Source: Doris montereyensis
Lineage: Eukaryota > Mollusca > Gastropoda > Nudibranchia > Dorididae
Length of the DNA: 64,000 nt
NCBI GenBank assembly: GCA_037039925.1
Contig: JAXRKP010002062.1
Span: 1 to 64,000 of the forward strand
Reading direction: 5' to 3'
In this document: positions 27,030-40,500 of the stretch, in pieces
Position numbering within the stretch: the stretch's first letter is position 1
Layout: each line of letters opens with the position of its first letter
The notes under the pieces: generated by a model
The model's input: the letters and a program-made list of their open reading frames with translations, nothing else
What the model was told of the DNA's origin: nothing
Database searches by the model: none
Made by a program: the position numbers and the translations under genes

Positions 27030-27712
27030 GAAAGAGGTAGAAAGAGATAGAAAGAAGTAGAAAGCGGATGGAAGCGAATGGAAGCGGATGGAAGCGGTAG
27101 TAAGGGTAAAAAAAGCGGTAGAAAGCGAATGAAGCAGCAAAAGGCGTATGGAAGTGGTAAAAAGCGGTTGGAAGCTGATGGAAGCTGTAAAAATGCTGTA
27201 ACAAACGGTAAAAAGCAGTAGGAAGCCGAAAATAAGCGGTTCAAATGCGGTTAAAAGTGGTTGAAAGCGGATTCAGGCGGTTAAAGCGGTTCAAACCGAT
27301 TACAAGCTTTTAAAAAGCAGTAAAAAGCGGTAGGAAGCTGTAGGAAGGGGTAGTAAGCTGTAAAAAGGGCTAGTAAGCGGGAAAAAGCGGTTGAAAAGCG
27401 ATTAAAAACAATTTAATGCGGTTTAAAGCAGTTAAAAGCGGTTAAAACCGGTAAAAGTGGTAAATAGCGGTTGAAAGCGGTTGAAGCGGTAAAACAGCGG
27501 TAAAATGCGGTAGGAGGCAGTTGACAGCGGTTCAAAAGTGGTTTTAAACAGTTTAAAGCGGTTTAAAGCGGTTAAAAGCGTTTAAAACAGGTAAAAGAAG
27601 TAACAAACGGTTGAAAGCGGTTAAAAGTGGTTAAAACCGGTTAAAAGCGGTAAAAGCGGTAGGATGCTGTAGGAAGGGGTAGGAAGGGATAAGAAGAAGT
27701 AGGAAACTAGCC
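27030..27712 (-). repeat. 10-11 bp repeat block 15 (inverted)
   Basis: The first decamer block of the right arm, reverse-complemented (TAAAAGCGGT). On the plus strand it opens with GGAAAGAGGTAGAAAGAG, the reverse of the left-arm exit junction, so the second repeat has flipped together with the octamers. Confidence 0.85.
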
Positions 27713-28154
27713 ATGGAGCGATAGAGCGATGGAGCGATTAAGCGATGGAGCAATGGAGCAATTGAGCAATGTAGCAATGGAGCGATAGAATGATTGAGCA
27801 ATGGAGCGATCGAGCGATGGAGGAATTGAGCAATGTAGCGATGGAGCGATGGAGTGATTGAGCAATGGAGCGATGGAGCAATAGAGCAATGGAGCGATGG
27901 AGCGATGGAGCGTTTGGAGCGATGGAGCGATTGAGGGATGGAGCGATCATTCGATCGTGCGATTGAGCGATGGAGTGATGGAGCGATGGAGCGATGGAGT
28001 GATGGAGCGATGGAGCGATGAAGTGATAGAGCGATGAAGCGAAGGAGCGATGGAGCGATGGAGCGATGGAGCGATGGAGCGATTGACTAATGGAGCGGAG
28101 CGATGGACCGATGCGATGCAGCGATGATGAATGGAGCGAAAGAACGGTTGGACG

Positions 28155-28350
28155 ATGTACGATGTAGGAACGGGTAGGAAGGGGTAGGAAGAAGTATGAA
28201 TCTGTAGGAGGTTGTAAAACGCGGAAGGAAGCGGATGGAAGCGGTAAAAAAAGCGGTAAAAAAGCGGTAAAAAGCGGTAAGAAGGTGTAGAAAGCGGTTC
28301 AAAAGCCGGTAAAAGCGGATAAAACCGGTAAAAATCGGTAAAAAGATGGA
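28155..28350 (-). repeat. 10-11 bp repeat block 16 (inverted, short)
   Basis: A short inverted decamer island (AAAAGCGGTAAAAAAGCGGT). Outward of it comes the CGGCCGATGG-bearing segment, also found beyond block 14 on the other arm. Confidence 0.8.
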
Positions 28351-31300
28351 GCGATGGAACGATGGAGTGATTGAGTGACGGAGCGATGGAGCGATGGAGT
28401 GGTGGAACGATGGAGGGATTGAGGGAAGGAGCGATGGAGTGATGAAGCGATGTAATGATGGAGCGATGTAACGATTGAGCGATGTAGCGAGGTAATGATG
28501 GGGCAATGGAGTGATGGAGCGATGGAACGATGGAGCGAGGGAGTGATAAAGCGATGGAGCGGTGGAACGATGGACAAATAGAGGGAAAGAACGATAAAGT
28601 GATTGGCCGATGGAGCGATGGAGCGAATAAACGATCGAGCGATGGGCCGATCGGCCGATGGGCCGTTGGAGTGATGAACCGATGGAGCGACGAAGCAATG
28701 GAGCGACAGTGCGATGGATCGATTGAGAGATGGAGAGATGGAGCGATTGAGCAAAGGACCGATGGATCGATGGAGCGATTGAGGTACCGAGCGATGGAGG
28801 GATGAAGCGATGTAGCGATGGAGCGATGTAGCGATGGTGCGATGTAGCGATGGAGCGATCTAGTGATGAAGCGATGTAGCGATGGAGCGATCGAGCGATG
28901 GTGCGATGTAGCGATGGAGCGATGTAGTGATGGAGCGATGGAACGAAAGAGCGATAGAGCGATGGAGCGATGGATCGTTGGAGCGATGGAGCGATGGAGC
29001 GATGGAGCAATGGAGCGATTGAGCGATGAAGCGATTGAGCGATGGAGCGATGGAGCGATCGAGCGATGAAGCGATGGAGCGATGGAGCGGTTGAGCGATC
29101 CAGCGATGGAGCGATGGAGCGATCGGACGATAGAGCGATGTAGGGATGCTCTGATCGAGCGATGGAGCGATGGAACGATGCAGCGACAGAGCAATGTAGC
29201 GATTCAACGACGGAGCAATGGAACAACTGAGCGATTGAGCGATTGAGCGATGTAGTGATGGAGCGATGGAGCGATGTAGCGATGTTGTGATCGAGCGATG
29301 GAGCTATGGAACAACTGAGCGATTGTGCGATTGAGCGATGGAGCAATGGAGCGATGGAGCGATGGAGCTACGGAGCGATGGAGCGATGGAGTGATGTAGC
29401 GATAGAGCGATTGCAGCGATGCAGCGATTGGGGGATGAAGCGATGTAGCGATGGAACGATTGAGCGGTGGAACGATGGAACGATTGAACGATGGATTGAT
29501 GGAGCAATTGAGCGATTGAGCATAGGAGCGGTGGATCGATGGAACGATGGAGGGACGGATCGATGGAGGGATGAAGCGATGTAGCGATAGAGCTATGGAG
29601 CGATCGACTGATGTAACGATTGGGCAATGGAGTAATCGAGCGATGGAGCGATGTAGCGATGGAGCGATTGAGCGCTTGAGCAAAGGAGCGATGGTGCGAT
29701 GGAGTGATGCAGCGATTGAGCGATGGAGCAATGGAGCGATAGAGTAATGAAACGATGGAGCGATCAAGCGTTGTAGCGATGGAGCGAGGTGCGATGTAAC
29801 CATGGGGCGATTGAGTGATGAAACGATGGGGCGATGGAGCGATGGAGAGGTGGAGCGATGGACCGATGGAGTGATGAAGCGATTGAGCGATTGCACAAAT
29901 GAGCTGGAGGCCGATGGAGGGATCGGGGGACGGAGCGATAGAGGGATTAAGCGATGTAGCGATGGAGCGATATAACGATGTGGCAATGGAGCAATTGAGC
30001 AATGTAGCGATGGAGCGATTGAGTAATTGAGCGATGGAGCGATGGAGCAATAGAGTAATGGAGCAATGAAACGATTGAGCGTTCGAGCGATCGTGCAATT
30101 GTGCGATGGAGCGATGGAGGGATGTTGTGATGGAGCGATTGAGCAATGGAGCAATGGAGAGATTGAAAGATGAAGCGATGGAACAACTGAACGATGGTGG
30201 GATGGAGCAATTGAGCAACGTAGCGATGGAGCGATGGAGTGATTGAGCAATGAAACGATGGAGCAATAGAGCGATTGAGCGATGGAGCGATGGAGCGATG
30301 GAGTGATGGAGCGATGGAGCGATGGAGTGATCGTGCGATGGAGCGATCGTGCGATGGAGCGATGAAGGGATGTTGTGATTGAGCGATGGAGCGATGGAGC
30401 AATGGAGTGATGGAGCGATGGAGCAATGTAGCGATTGAACGATTGAGCGATGGAACGATTGAGCGATTGAGCGATGGAGCGATAGAGCGGTTGAGCAGTG
30501 GAACGGTGGAGTGATTGAACGAGGGAACGATCAAGCATTGGAGCGATGGAACGATGGTGTGGTGCAACCATGGGGCAATTGAGCGATGTAACGATGGAGC
30601 AATGGAGCGATGGAGCGATGGAGCGATTGAGCGATAGAGCGATGGAGCGATGCAGCAATGTAGCGATGGAGCGATTGAGCGATCGAGCAATGGAGCGATG
30701 GAACGATGGAGCGATTGAGTGATGGAGCGATGGAGCGATGGAGCGATTGAAAGAAAGAACGGTGAAACGATTGACTGAAAGAGTGATGGAACGATTGAGC
30801 GAATGAACGATGGACTAATGGAACGAAATAATGAGGGAGCGATGACGTGATGAAGTGATTGAGAGGTGGAGCGATGAAGTGATGGAGCAATGGAGCGATG
30901 AAGCGATTTAACGATTGACTGATGAAACGATGGAGCAATGGATGAATAGAGCGATGGAATGATGGATCGATGTAACTATGGGGCAATGGAGCGATTGAGC
31001 GATGGAGCGATGGAGCGATGGAGCGATTGAGCTATAGAGCCATAGAACGATGGAGCGATTGAGCGATTGAGGGATGGAGTGTTGGAGCGATGGAGCGATG
31101 GAGCGGTGGAGCGATGGAGTAATGGAACCATGGAGCAATCAAGCGTTGGAGCGATGGAGCGATGGTGCGATGTAACCATGGGGCGATTGAGCGATGGAGC
31201 GATGGAGCAATGGAGCGATGGAGAGGTGGCGCGATGGAGTGATGGAGCAAATGAGTGATTCAGCAAAGGAGCGATGGACCAATGGAGCGATGGAGGGATG

Positions 31301-31799
31301 AATCGATGTAGCGATGGATCTATGGAGCGATGGAGCGATATAACAATGGGGCAATTGAGCGATCGAGCGATGGAGTGATTGAGCGATTGAGCAAAAGAGC
31401 GATGGACCCATGGAGCGATGGAGCGATGGAAAGAAAGAACAGTGGAACGATTGACTGAAAGAGTGATGGAACGATTGAGCGAAAGAGCGATGGAATGACT
31501 AATGGAACGAAATAACGAGGGAGCGATGAAGTGATGAAGCGAGTGAGAGGTGGAGCGATGAAGCAATGGAGCGATGTAACTATGGGGCAATGGAGTAATG
31601 GAGAGATGGAGCGATTGATTTATGGAGCGATGGAGCGATGGAGTGATCAAGCGATGGAGCGATTGAGCGATGGAGCGATGGAGCGATGGAGCAATGAAAC
31701 GATGGAGCGATCAAGCGTTGGAGCGATGGAGCGATGGTGAGATGTAACCATTGAGTAATGGAGCAACGGAGCGATGGATCGATTGAGCGATTGAGTGAT

Positions 31800-32230
31800 G
31801 GAAAGAGGTAGAAAGAGATAGAAAGAAGATGGAAGCGGATGAAAGCGGATGAAGCAATAGTAAAGGGTAAAAAGCGGTAGAAAGCGGATGAAAGCGACAA
31901 AAGCCGGATGGAAGCGAAAAAGGCGGATGGAAGCGGTAAAAAACGGTAAAAAAGCGGTACGAAAACGGAAAAAGCGGTTCTAAAGCGGTTTAAAGCGGTT
32001 TCAAGCCATTTAAAGCGGTTAAAACCGGTTACAAGCTTTTAAAAAGTGGAAGGAAGCTGTAAGACCGCGTAGAAACGGATAGAAAGAGGTAGGAAGCTGT
32101 TGGACGCTGTAGGAAGGGGTAGGAAGCGGTAGAAAGCGGTTAAAAACGGTTAAAAGTGGTTAAAACCGGTTAAAAGCGGTAAAAAACGGTAGGCTGCTGT
32201 AGGAGAGGTACGAAGGGGTAGGAAGGTAGG
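31800..32230 (-). repeat. 10-11 bp repeat block 17 (inverted)
   Basis: An inverted decamer block with the full junction GGAAAGAGGTAGAAAGAG at its low-coordinate end and GGAAGGTAGGCATGG at the other. Confidence 0.85.
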
Positions 32231-32830
32231 CATGGACCGAGTAAACGATGGAGCGAATAAGCGATGGAGCAATGGAGCAATTGAGCAGTCTAGCGATGGA
32301 GCGATGGAGTGATTGAGCAATGGAGTGATCGAGCGATAAAGCAATGGAGCGATAGAGCGATTGAGCGATTGAGCAAAGGAGCGATGGATCCATGGAGCGA
32401 TGGAGCGATGAAAAGAAAGAACGGTGGAACGATTGACTGAAAGAGTGATGGAACGATTGAGCGAAAGAGCAATGGAACGACTCATGGAACGAAATAACGA
32501 GGGAGCGATGAATCGATTGAGAGGTGGAGCGATGAAGCGATGGAGCGATGTAACTATGGAGCAATGGAGCGATTGAGCGATGGAACGATGGAACGATGGA
32601 GCGATGGAGCGATGGAGCGATAGAGTGATGGAGCAATATAGCGACGGAGCGATGGAGCGATGGAGCGATGGAGTGAAGGAGCGATTAAGCGATGGAACGA
32701 TTGAGCTGTGGAGCGGTGGAGCGATGGAGCAATATAGCCATGGAGCGATGGAGCGATGGAGCGATGGAGCAATATAGCGATGGAGCGATGGAGCGATGGA
32801 ACGATGGAGCGATAGAGCACTGGAGCAATC

Positions 32831-33850
32831 TAGCGATTGAACGATTGAGCAATGGAACAACTGAGTGATGGAGCGATGGAGCGATGGAGCGATGTAGGGA
32901 TTTTGTGATAGAGCGATGGAGCGATGGAACAACCGAGCAATTGAGAGATGGAGCAATGGAGCGATGGAGCGATGGAGCGATTGATTGATGTAACTACGGG
33001 GCAATGGAGCGATGGAGCGATGGAACGATGGAGCAATGGAACGACTAATGGAACGAAATAACGAGGGAGCGATGAATCGATTGAGAGGTGGAGCGATGAA
33101 GCGATGGAGCGATGTAACTATGAAGCAATGGAGCGATTGAGCGATGGAACGATGGAACGATGGAGCGATGGAGCGATAGAGTGATGGAGCCATGGAGCGA
33201 TTGAGCGATGGAGCGATAGAGCGATGAAGCAATGGAGCGATGGAGTAATGAAACGATGGAGCGATCAAGCGTTTGAACGATGGAGCGATAGACTCATGGA
33301 GCGATGGAGCGATGGAGTGATGGAGCGATGGAGCAATAGAGCGATGGAGCGATGGAGCGATGGAGCGATGGAGCGATGGAGCGATGGAGCGATCGAGCGT
33401 TGGAGCGATGGAGCGATGGAGCGATGGAGTGAAGGAGCGATTAAGCGATGGAACGATTGAGCTGTGGAGCGGTGGAGCGATGGAGTGATTGAACGATGGA
33501 GCGATAAACGTTGGAGTGATGGAGCGATGGTGCGGTGTAACCCTGGGGTAATAGAGCCATGGAGTGATTGAGCAATGGAGCGATGCAGCAATATAGCGGT
33601 GGAGCGATGGAGCGATGGAGCGATGAAGCGATGGAGCGATAGAGCAATGGAGCAATCTAGCGATTGAACGATGGAGCAATGGAACAACTGAGTGACGGAG
33701 CGATGGAGCGATGGAGCGATGGAGCGATGTAGGGATTTTGTGATAGAGCGATGGAGCGATGGAACAACCGAGCAATTGAGAGATGGAGCAATGGAGCGAT
33801 GGAGCGATGGAGCGATTGATTGATGTAACTACGGGGCAATGGAGCGATGG
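32831..33850 (-). repeat. About 830-bp local duplication within the right arm
   Basis: The segment from TAGCGATTGAACG through GGGATTTTGTGATAG to TGATGTAACTACGGGGC occurs at about 32,831-33,015 and again at about 33,658-33,850, with only a few differences. GGGATTTTGTG is a rare variant of the usual GGGATGTTGTG, so the two copies are close relatives. Confidence 0.75.
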
Positions 33851-34494
33851 AGCGATGGAACGATGGAGCGATGGAGCGATGAAGCGATAGATTGATGGAG
33901 ACATGGAGCGATGGAGTGATGGAGCGATAGAGCGATAGAACGATGGAGCGATGGAGCGATGGATCGATAGAGTGATGGAGCCATGGAGCGATGGGGCGAT
34001 GGAGCGATAGGGCGATGGAGCAATGGAGCGATGGAGTAATGAAACGATGGAGCGATCAAGCGTTGGAACGATGGAGCGATGGTGCGATGTAACCATTGGG
34101 CAATTGAATGATGAAACGATGGAGTGATGGAAAGCTGGAGCGATGGAACGATGGATTGATGAAGCGATTGAGCGATTGCACAAAGGAGCGATGGACCGAT
34201 GGAGCGATGCAGGGACAAAGCGATGGAGGATATAAGCGATGTAGCGATGGAACGGTGGAGCGATTGAGCGGTGGAGCAATGAAGCGATGATGCAATGGAG
34301 CGATGGAACGATGGAACGATGGAGCGATGGAGTGATCGAACGATGGAGCGATCAAGCGTTGTAGCAATGGCGTGATGGTGCAGTGTAATCATGGGGCGAT
34401 TGAGTGATGGAGCGATGGAGAGGTAGAGCGATGGAGCGATGAAGCGATGGAACGATGGAGCGAATAAGCGATGGAGCGATCGAGCAAAGGAGCG

Positions 34495-35042
34495 GTAGAA
34501 AGCGGATGGAAGCGGCAAAAGCCGGATGGAAGCGGCAAAAGGCGTATGGAAGTGGTAAAAAGCGGTAGGAAGCGGATGGAAACGGTAAAAAAGCCGTAAA
34601 CAACCTTAAAAAGCGGTAGGAAGCCAAAAAAGGCGGTTCAAATGCGGTTAAAAGCGGTTTAAAGCGGTTTCAGGCGGTTAAAAGCAGTTCAAACCGGTTA
34701 CAAGCTGTTAGAAAGTAGTAAAAAGTGGTAGACAGCTGTAGCAAGGGATAGGAAGCTGTAAAAATGGCTAGGCAGCGGAAAAAAGTGGTTCAAAAAGCGG
34801 TTAAAAGCAATTTAATGCGGTTTAAAACAGTTAAAAGCGGTTAAACCGGTAAAAAGCGGTAAATAGCGGTTGGAAGCGGTAAAACAGCAGTAAAAAGCGG
34901 TAGGAGGCGGTTGAAAGCGGTTCAAAAGTGGTTAAAAGCAGTTTAAAGCGAGCGGTTTAAAGCGGTTAAAAGCGGTTAAAAAAGGTAAAAAGCGGTAAAA
35001 AAGCGGTAGGAAGCTGTAGGAAGGGGTAGGAAGGGGTAAAAG
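34495..35042 (-). repeat. 10-11 bp repeat block 18 (inverted)
   Basis: A long inverted decamer block. The low-coordinate end (GGAGCGGTAGAAAGCGG) lacks the GAAAGAGGTAG junction, as in blocks 13 and 14 of the left arm. Confidence 0.85.
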
Positions 35043-35407
35043 ATGATAGAGCGATTAAGCGATGGAGCAATGGAGCAATTAAGCAATGTAGCGATGGAGC
35101 GAGAGAATGATTAAGAATGGAGCGATGGAGCGATGGAGGAATGGAGCAATTGAGCAATGTAACGATGGAGCGATGGAGTGATTCAGCAATGGAGTGATGG
35201 AGCAATAGAGCAATGGAGCGATTGAGCGATGCAGCGTTGGAGCGATTGAGTGATTGAGCGATGGAACCATGGAGCGATGGAGCAATGGAGCGATGGAGCG
35301 ATGGAGCGATGGAGCGCTGGAGGGATCGAGCGATGAAGCGATAGAGCGATGGAGTGATGGAGGGATGGACCGATGTAGCGATGATAGATGGAGCGAAAGA
35401 ACAGTGG

Positions 35408-35698
35408 GACGATGTAGGAAGGGGTAGGAAGGGGTAGGAAGAAGTAGGAATCTGTAAGAGGTAAAAAAGCGGTAGGAAGCGGATGGAAACGGTAAAAAAG
35501 CGGTAAAAAGCAATAAAAAGCGGTGAGAAGGTGTAGAAAGCGGTTCAAAACCGGGTAAAAGCGGTTAAAACCGGTAAAAAACGATAAAAAGTGGTTGAAA
35601 GCGGATAAAAGCCGTTAAAACGGGTTAAAAGCGGTAAAACGTGATAGGAAGCTGTAGGACGGTGTAGGAAGGGGTAGGAAGAGGTAGGAAGGTAGCCA
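35408..35698 (-). repeat. 10-11 bp repeat block 19 (inverted)
   Basis: An inverted decamer block bounded by GGACGATGTAGGAAGGGG and GGTAGGAAGGTAGCCATG. Its flanks match those of block 20. Confidence 0.85.
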
Positions 35699-37274
35699 TG
35701 AAGCGATGGAGCGATGGAGCGATGTAGCGATCGGGCGATGGAGTGATGTAGGGATGTTGTGATGGAGTGATGGAGCGATGGAGCGATGGAGCGACAGAGC
35801 AATGTAGCGATTGAACGATGGAGCGATGGAACAACTGAGTGATTGAGCGATGGAGCGATGGAGTGATGGAGCGATGAAGCGAGGTAGGGATGTTGTGATA
35901 GAGCGATGGAGCGATGGAACAACCGGACGATTGAGCGATTGAGCGATGGAGCAATGGAGCGATGGAGCAATGGAGCGATGGAGCGATGGAGCGGTTGAGC
36001 TCATGGGGCGATTGAGCGGTGGAACGATTGAGCGATGGAGCGATGGAGTGATGGAGCGATTGAGCGATTGAGCATAGGAGCGATGGAACAACTGAGCGAT
36101 GGTGCGATGGAACAATTGAGCAAAGTAGCGATTGAGCGATGGAGTGATTGAGCAATGAAGCAATGGAGCAATAGAGCGATGGAGAGATGGAGCGATGGAG
36201 CGATGGAGTAATGGAGCGATGGAGCGATGGAATGATCGTGCGATAGAGCGATGGAGGGATGTTGTGATTGAGCGCTGGAGTGATTGAGCGATGGAACGAT
36301 GGAGCGATGGAGCGATGGAGCGATGGAGCAATTGAGCGGTGGAACGATGAAGTGATTGAACGATGGAGCGATCAAGCGTTGCAGCGATGGAACGACGGTG
36401 CGGTGTAACCATGAAGCGATTAAGCTATGGAGTGATTGAGGAATGGAGCGATGGAGCAATATGGCGATGGAGCGATGGAGCGATGAAGCCAGTGAGCGAT
36501 GGAGCGATGGAGCAACGGAGCAATCTAGCGATTGAACGATGGAGCGATGGAACAACTGAGCGATGGAGCAATATGGCGATGGAGCGATGGAGCGATGGAG
36601 CGATGGAGCGATGTTGTGATAGAGCGATGGAGCGATCGAACAACTGAGCGATTGAGCGATGGAGCGATAGAGCGATGGAGCGATTAAGCGTTGGAGCAAT
36701 TGAGCAATTGAGCAATGTAGTGATGGAGCGATAGAACGATGAGCAATGGAGCGATGGAGCGATGGAGGAATGGAGCAATTGAGCAATGTAGCGATGGAAC
36801 GATGGAGTGATTGAGCAATGGAGCGTTGGAGCAATAGAGCAATGGAGCGATTGAGCGATGGAGCGTTGGAGCGATTGAGGGATGGAGCGATTGAGCGATG
36901 GAGCGATGGAGCGATAGAGCGATCGAGCGATTGAGCGATGGAGCGATGGAGCGACGGAGTGTTGGAGCGATGGAGCGATTGAGGGATGGAGCGATCGTGC
37001 GATCGTGCGATGGAGCGATGGAGGGGTGTTGTGATGGAGCGATTCAGCGATGGAGCAATGGAGCGATTGAGCGATGGAGCGATGAAACAATTGAGCGATG
37101 GTACGATGGAGCGATGGAGCGATGGAGCTATTGAGGATCAAGTGATGGAGCGACGGAGAGATGGAGCGTTGGAGCGCTGGAGGGATGGAGCGATGGACCG
37201 ATGGAGCGATGGGACGATGGAGTGATGAAGCGATGCACCGATGTAGCGATGATGGATGGAGCGAAAGAACGGTG

Positions 37275-37572
37275 GGACGATACAGGAACGTGTAGGAAGG
37301 GGTAGGAAGAAGTAAGAATCTGTAGGAGGTTTGAAAAAGCAGTAAAAAGCGGATGGAAGCGGTAAAAAAAATAGTAAAAGCGGTAAAAAGCGGTAAGAAG
37401 GTGTAGAAAGCGGTTCAAAAGCGTGTAAAAGCGGTTATAACGGGTAAAAAGCGGTAAAAAGTGGTTGAAAGCTGGATAAAAACGGTTAAAACGGGTTAAA
37501 AGAGGTGAAACGTGGTAGGAAGCTGTAGAAAAGGTGTAGGAAGGGGTACGAAGAGGTAGGAGGGTAGCCATG
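37275..37572 (-). repeat. 10-11 bp repeat block 20 (inverted)
   Basis: Very similar in content and borders to block 19, about 1.9 kb away, so the two probably belong to copies of one higher-order unit. No decamer block occurs between here and the array end. Confidence 0.85.
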
Positions 37573-40500
37573 CAGCGATGGAGCGATGGAGCGATTAAAC
37601 GATGGAGCAATGGAGCAATTGAGCAGTCTAGCGATAGAGCAATTGAGTGATTGAGCAATGGAGTGATGGAACGACGGACTGATGGAGCGATAGAGCAATG
37701 GAGCGATGGAGCGATTGAGCGATGGAGCGATGGAGCGATGGAGGGATAGAGCGATGGAGCAATGGAGCGATGGAGCGACGGAGTGACGGAGCGATGTAGC
37801 GATGGATTGGTGGAGCGATGGAGCGATTGAGGGAAGGAGCGATGGAGTGATTGAACGATCGAGCGATCAAGTGTTGGAGCGATGGAGCGATGGTGCTGTG
37901 TAACCATGGGGCGATTGAGCCATGGAGTGATTGAGCAATGGAGCGATGGAGCAATATGACGATGGAGCGATGGAGCGATGGAGTGATTGACTGATTGAGT
38001 GATTGAGCTATGGAGCGATGGAGCGATGGAGCGATGGAGCGATGGAGCGATGGAGCGATGGAGCGATGGAGCGATGGAGCGATGGAGCTATGGAGCGATT
38101 GAGCGATGGAGCGATGGAGCGATCGGGCGATGGAGTGATGTAGGGATGTTGTGATCGAGCGATGGAGCGATGGAGCAATGGAGCGACAGAGCAATGTAGC
38201 GATTGAACGATGGAGCGATGGAGTGATGGAGTGATGTTGTGATAGAGCGATGGAGCGATGGAACAAACGAGCGATTGAGTGATTGAGCGATGGAGCAATG
38301 CAGCGATGGAGCGATGGAGTTATGGAGCGATTGAGCGATGTAGCGATAGAGCGATTGGAGCGATGCAGCGCTGGAGGCATTAAACGATGTAGCGATGGAA
38401 CGATTGAGCAATGGAGCGATGGAGCGATGAAGCGACGATTCGATGGAGCGATGGAGCGATTGAGCTCATGGGGCAATTGAACGGTGGAACGATTGTGCGA
38501 TGGAGCGATGGAGTGATGGAGCGATTGAGCGATTGAACATAGGAGCTATGGATCGATGGAGCGATGGAGAGACGGAGCGATGGAGCGATGTAACTATGGA
38601 GCAATGGAGCGATTGAGCGATGGAGCGATGGAATGATGGAGCCATGGAGCGATATAACGATTGGGCAATGGAGTAATCGAGCGATTGAGCGATGAAGCGA
38701 TGCAGCAATTGAACGCTTGAGCAAAGGAGCGATTGAGCGATCAAGCGTTGCAGCGATGGAGCGAGGTACGATGTAACCATGGGGCGATTGGGTGATGAAA
38801 CGATGGAGCGATGGAGCGATGGAGAGGTGGAGCGATAAAATGATAGAGTGATGAAGCGAATGAGCGATTGCGCAAATGAGCTGGGGCCCGATGGACGATC
38901 GGTGGACGGAGCGATGGACGGATTAAGCGATGTAGTGATGGAGCGATATAACGATGGGGCAATGGAGTAATTGAGCAATGTAGCGATGGAGCGATGGAGT
39001 GATTGAGCAATGGAGCGATGCAGCAATAGACCAATGGAGCAATGAAACGATTGAACTTTGGAGCGATCGGCGCATGTGCGATGGAGCGATGGAGGGATGT
39101 TGTGATGGAGCGATGGAGCAATGGAGAGATTGAAAGATTGAGCGATGGAACAACTGAGCGATATAGCGATGTAGCGATGTAGCGATGGAGCGATGGAGCG
39201 GTGGAGCGATGGAGCAATGGAGCGAAGGAGCGATAGAGCGATGGAGTGGCGGAGCAATGGAGCGATTAAGCGATGGAGTGATCGAGGAATTGAGCGATTG
39301 AGCGATTGAGCGATGGAGCGATGGAGCGATGGAGCGATAGAGTGATGGAGCGCTGGAGCGATGTAGCGTGGGAGCGATGGAGCGATCGGGCGATGGATCG
39401 ATGGAGCGATGGAGCGATGGAGCGATCAGTTGATGGAGCGATGTAACGATGTAGCGATGGAACGATAGAGCGATGGAGCGATGAAGCGATGGAGTGACGG
39501 ATCGATGGAGCGATGGAGCTCATGGGGCGATTGAGCGGTGGAACGATGAAGCGATGCAGCTATGGAGCGATAGAGCGATATAACGATGGGGCAATGGAAC
39601 GATGGAGCGATGGAGTGATTGAGCCATGGAACGATGGACCAATAGAGCAATGGAGTAATGAAGCGATTGAGCATTGGAGCGATAGTGTGATTGTGCGATG
39701 GAGCGATGGAGGATGTTGTGAATCGAACGATGGAGCGATGGAGCAATGGAGAGATTGAAAGATGGAACGATGGAACAACTGAGCGATCGTGCGCTTGTGC
39801 GATGGAGCGATGGAGGGATGTTGTGATGGAGCGATGGAGCGATGGAGCGATCGAGAGATTGAGCGATGGAGCAATGTAGCGATTGAACGATAGAGCGATG
39901 GAACAACGATGGAGCGATGGAGCGATTTAGCGATGGAGCGATGGAGCGATGGATGGAACGATTGAGTGATTGAACGATGGAGCGATGTTGGGATGGTGTG
40001 ATAGAGCGATGGAGCGATGGAGCAATGGAGAGATTGAAAGATGGAGCGATGGAACAACTGAGCAAGGTGCGATGGAGCAATTGAGCAATGTAGTGATGGA
40101 GCGATGGAGTGATTGAGCAATGAACCGATGGAGCAATAGAGTGATTTAGCGATGGAGCGATTGAGCATTTGAGTGATGGAGCGATGGAGCGATGGAGCAA
40201 TGGAGCGATCGTGCGATGGAGCGATGGTGGGATGTTCTGATGGAGCGATGGAGTGAAAACGATGGAGCGATGGAGCGAGTGATCGAGCGATGGAGCGATG
40301 GAGCGATGAAGCGATGAAGCAATGGAACGATTGAACGATGGAGCGATGGAACAACTGAGCGATTGAGCGATGGAGCGATTGAGCTATGCAACGATTGAGC
40401 GATGGAGCGATGGAGCGATTGAGCGGTGGAACGACTGAGTGATTGAACGATGGAGCGATGTAGGGAAGTTGTGATAGAGCAATTGAGCGATGGAACAACT

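Noticed and set aside
32150..34279. A 709-codon minus-strand open frame as a large repeat protein
   Set aside because: It runs continuously through octamers and a decamer block, and competing frames exist on the plus strand. It is an artefact of the repeat.
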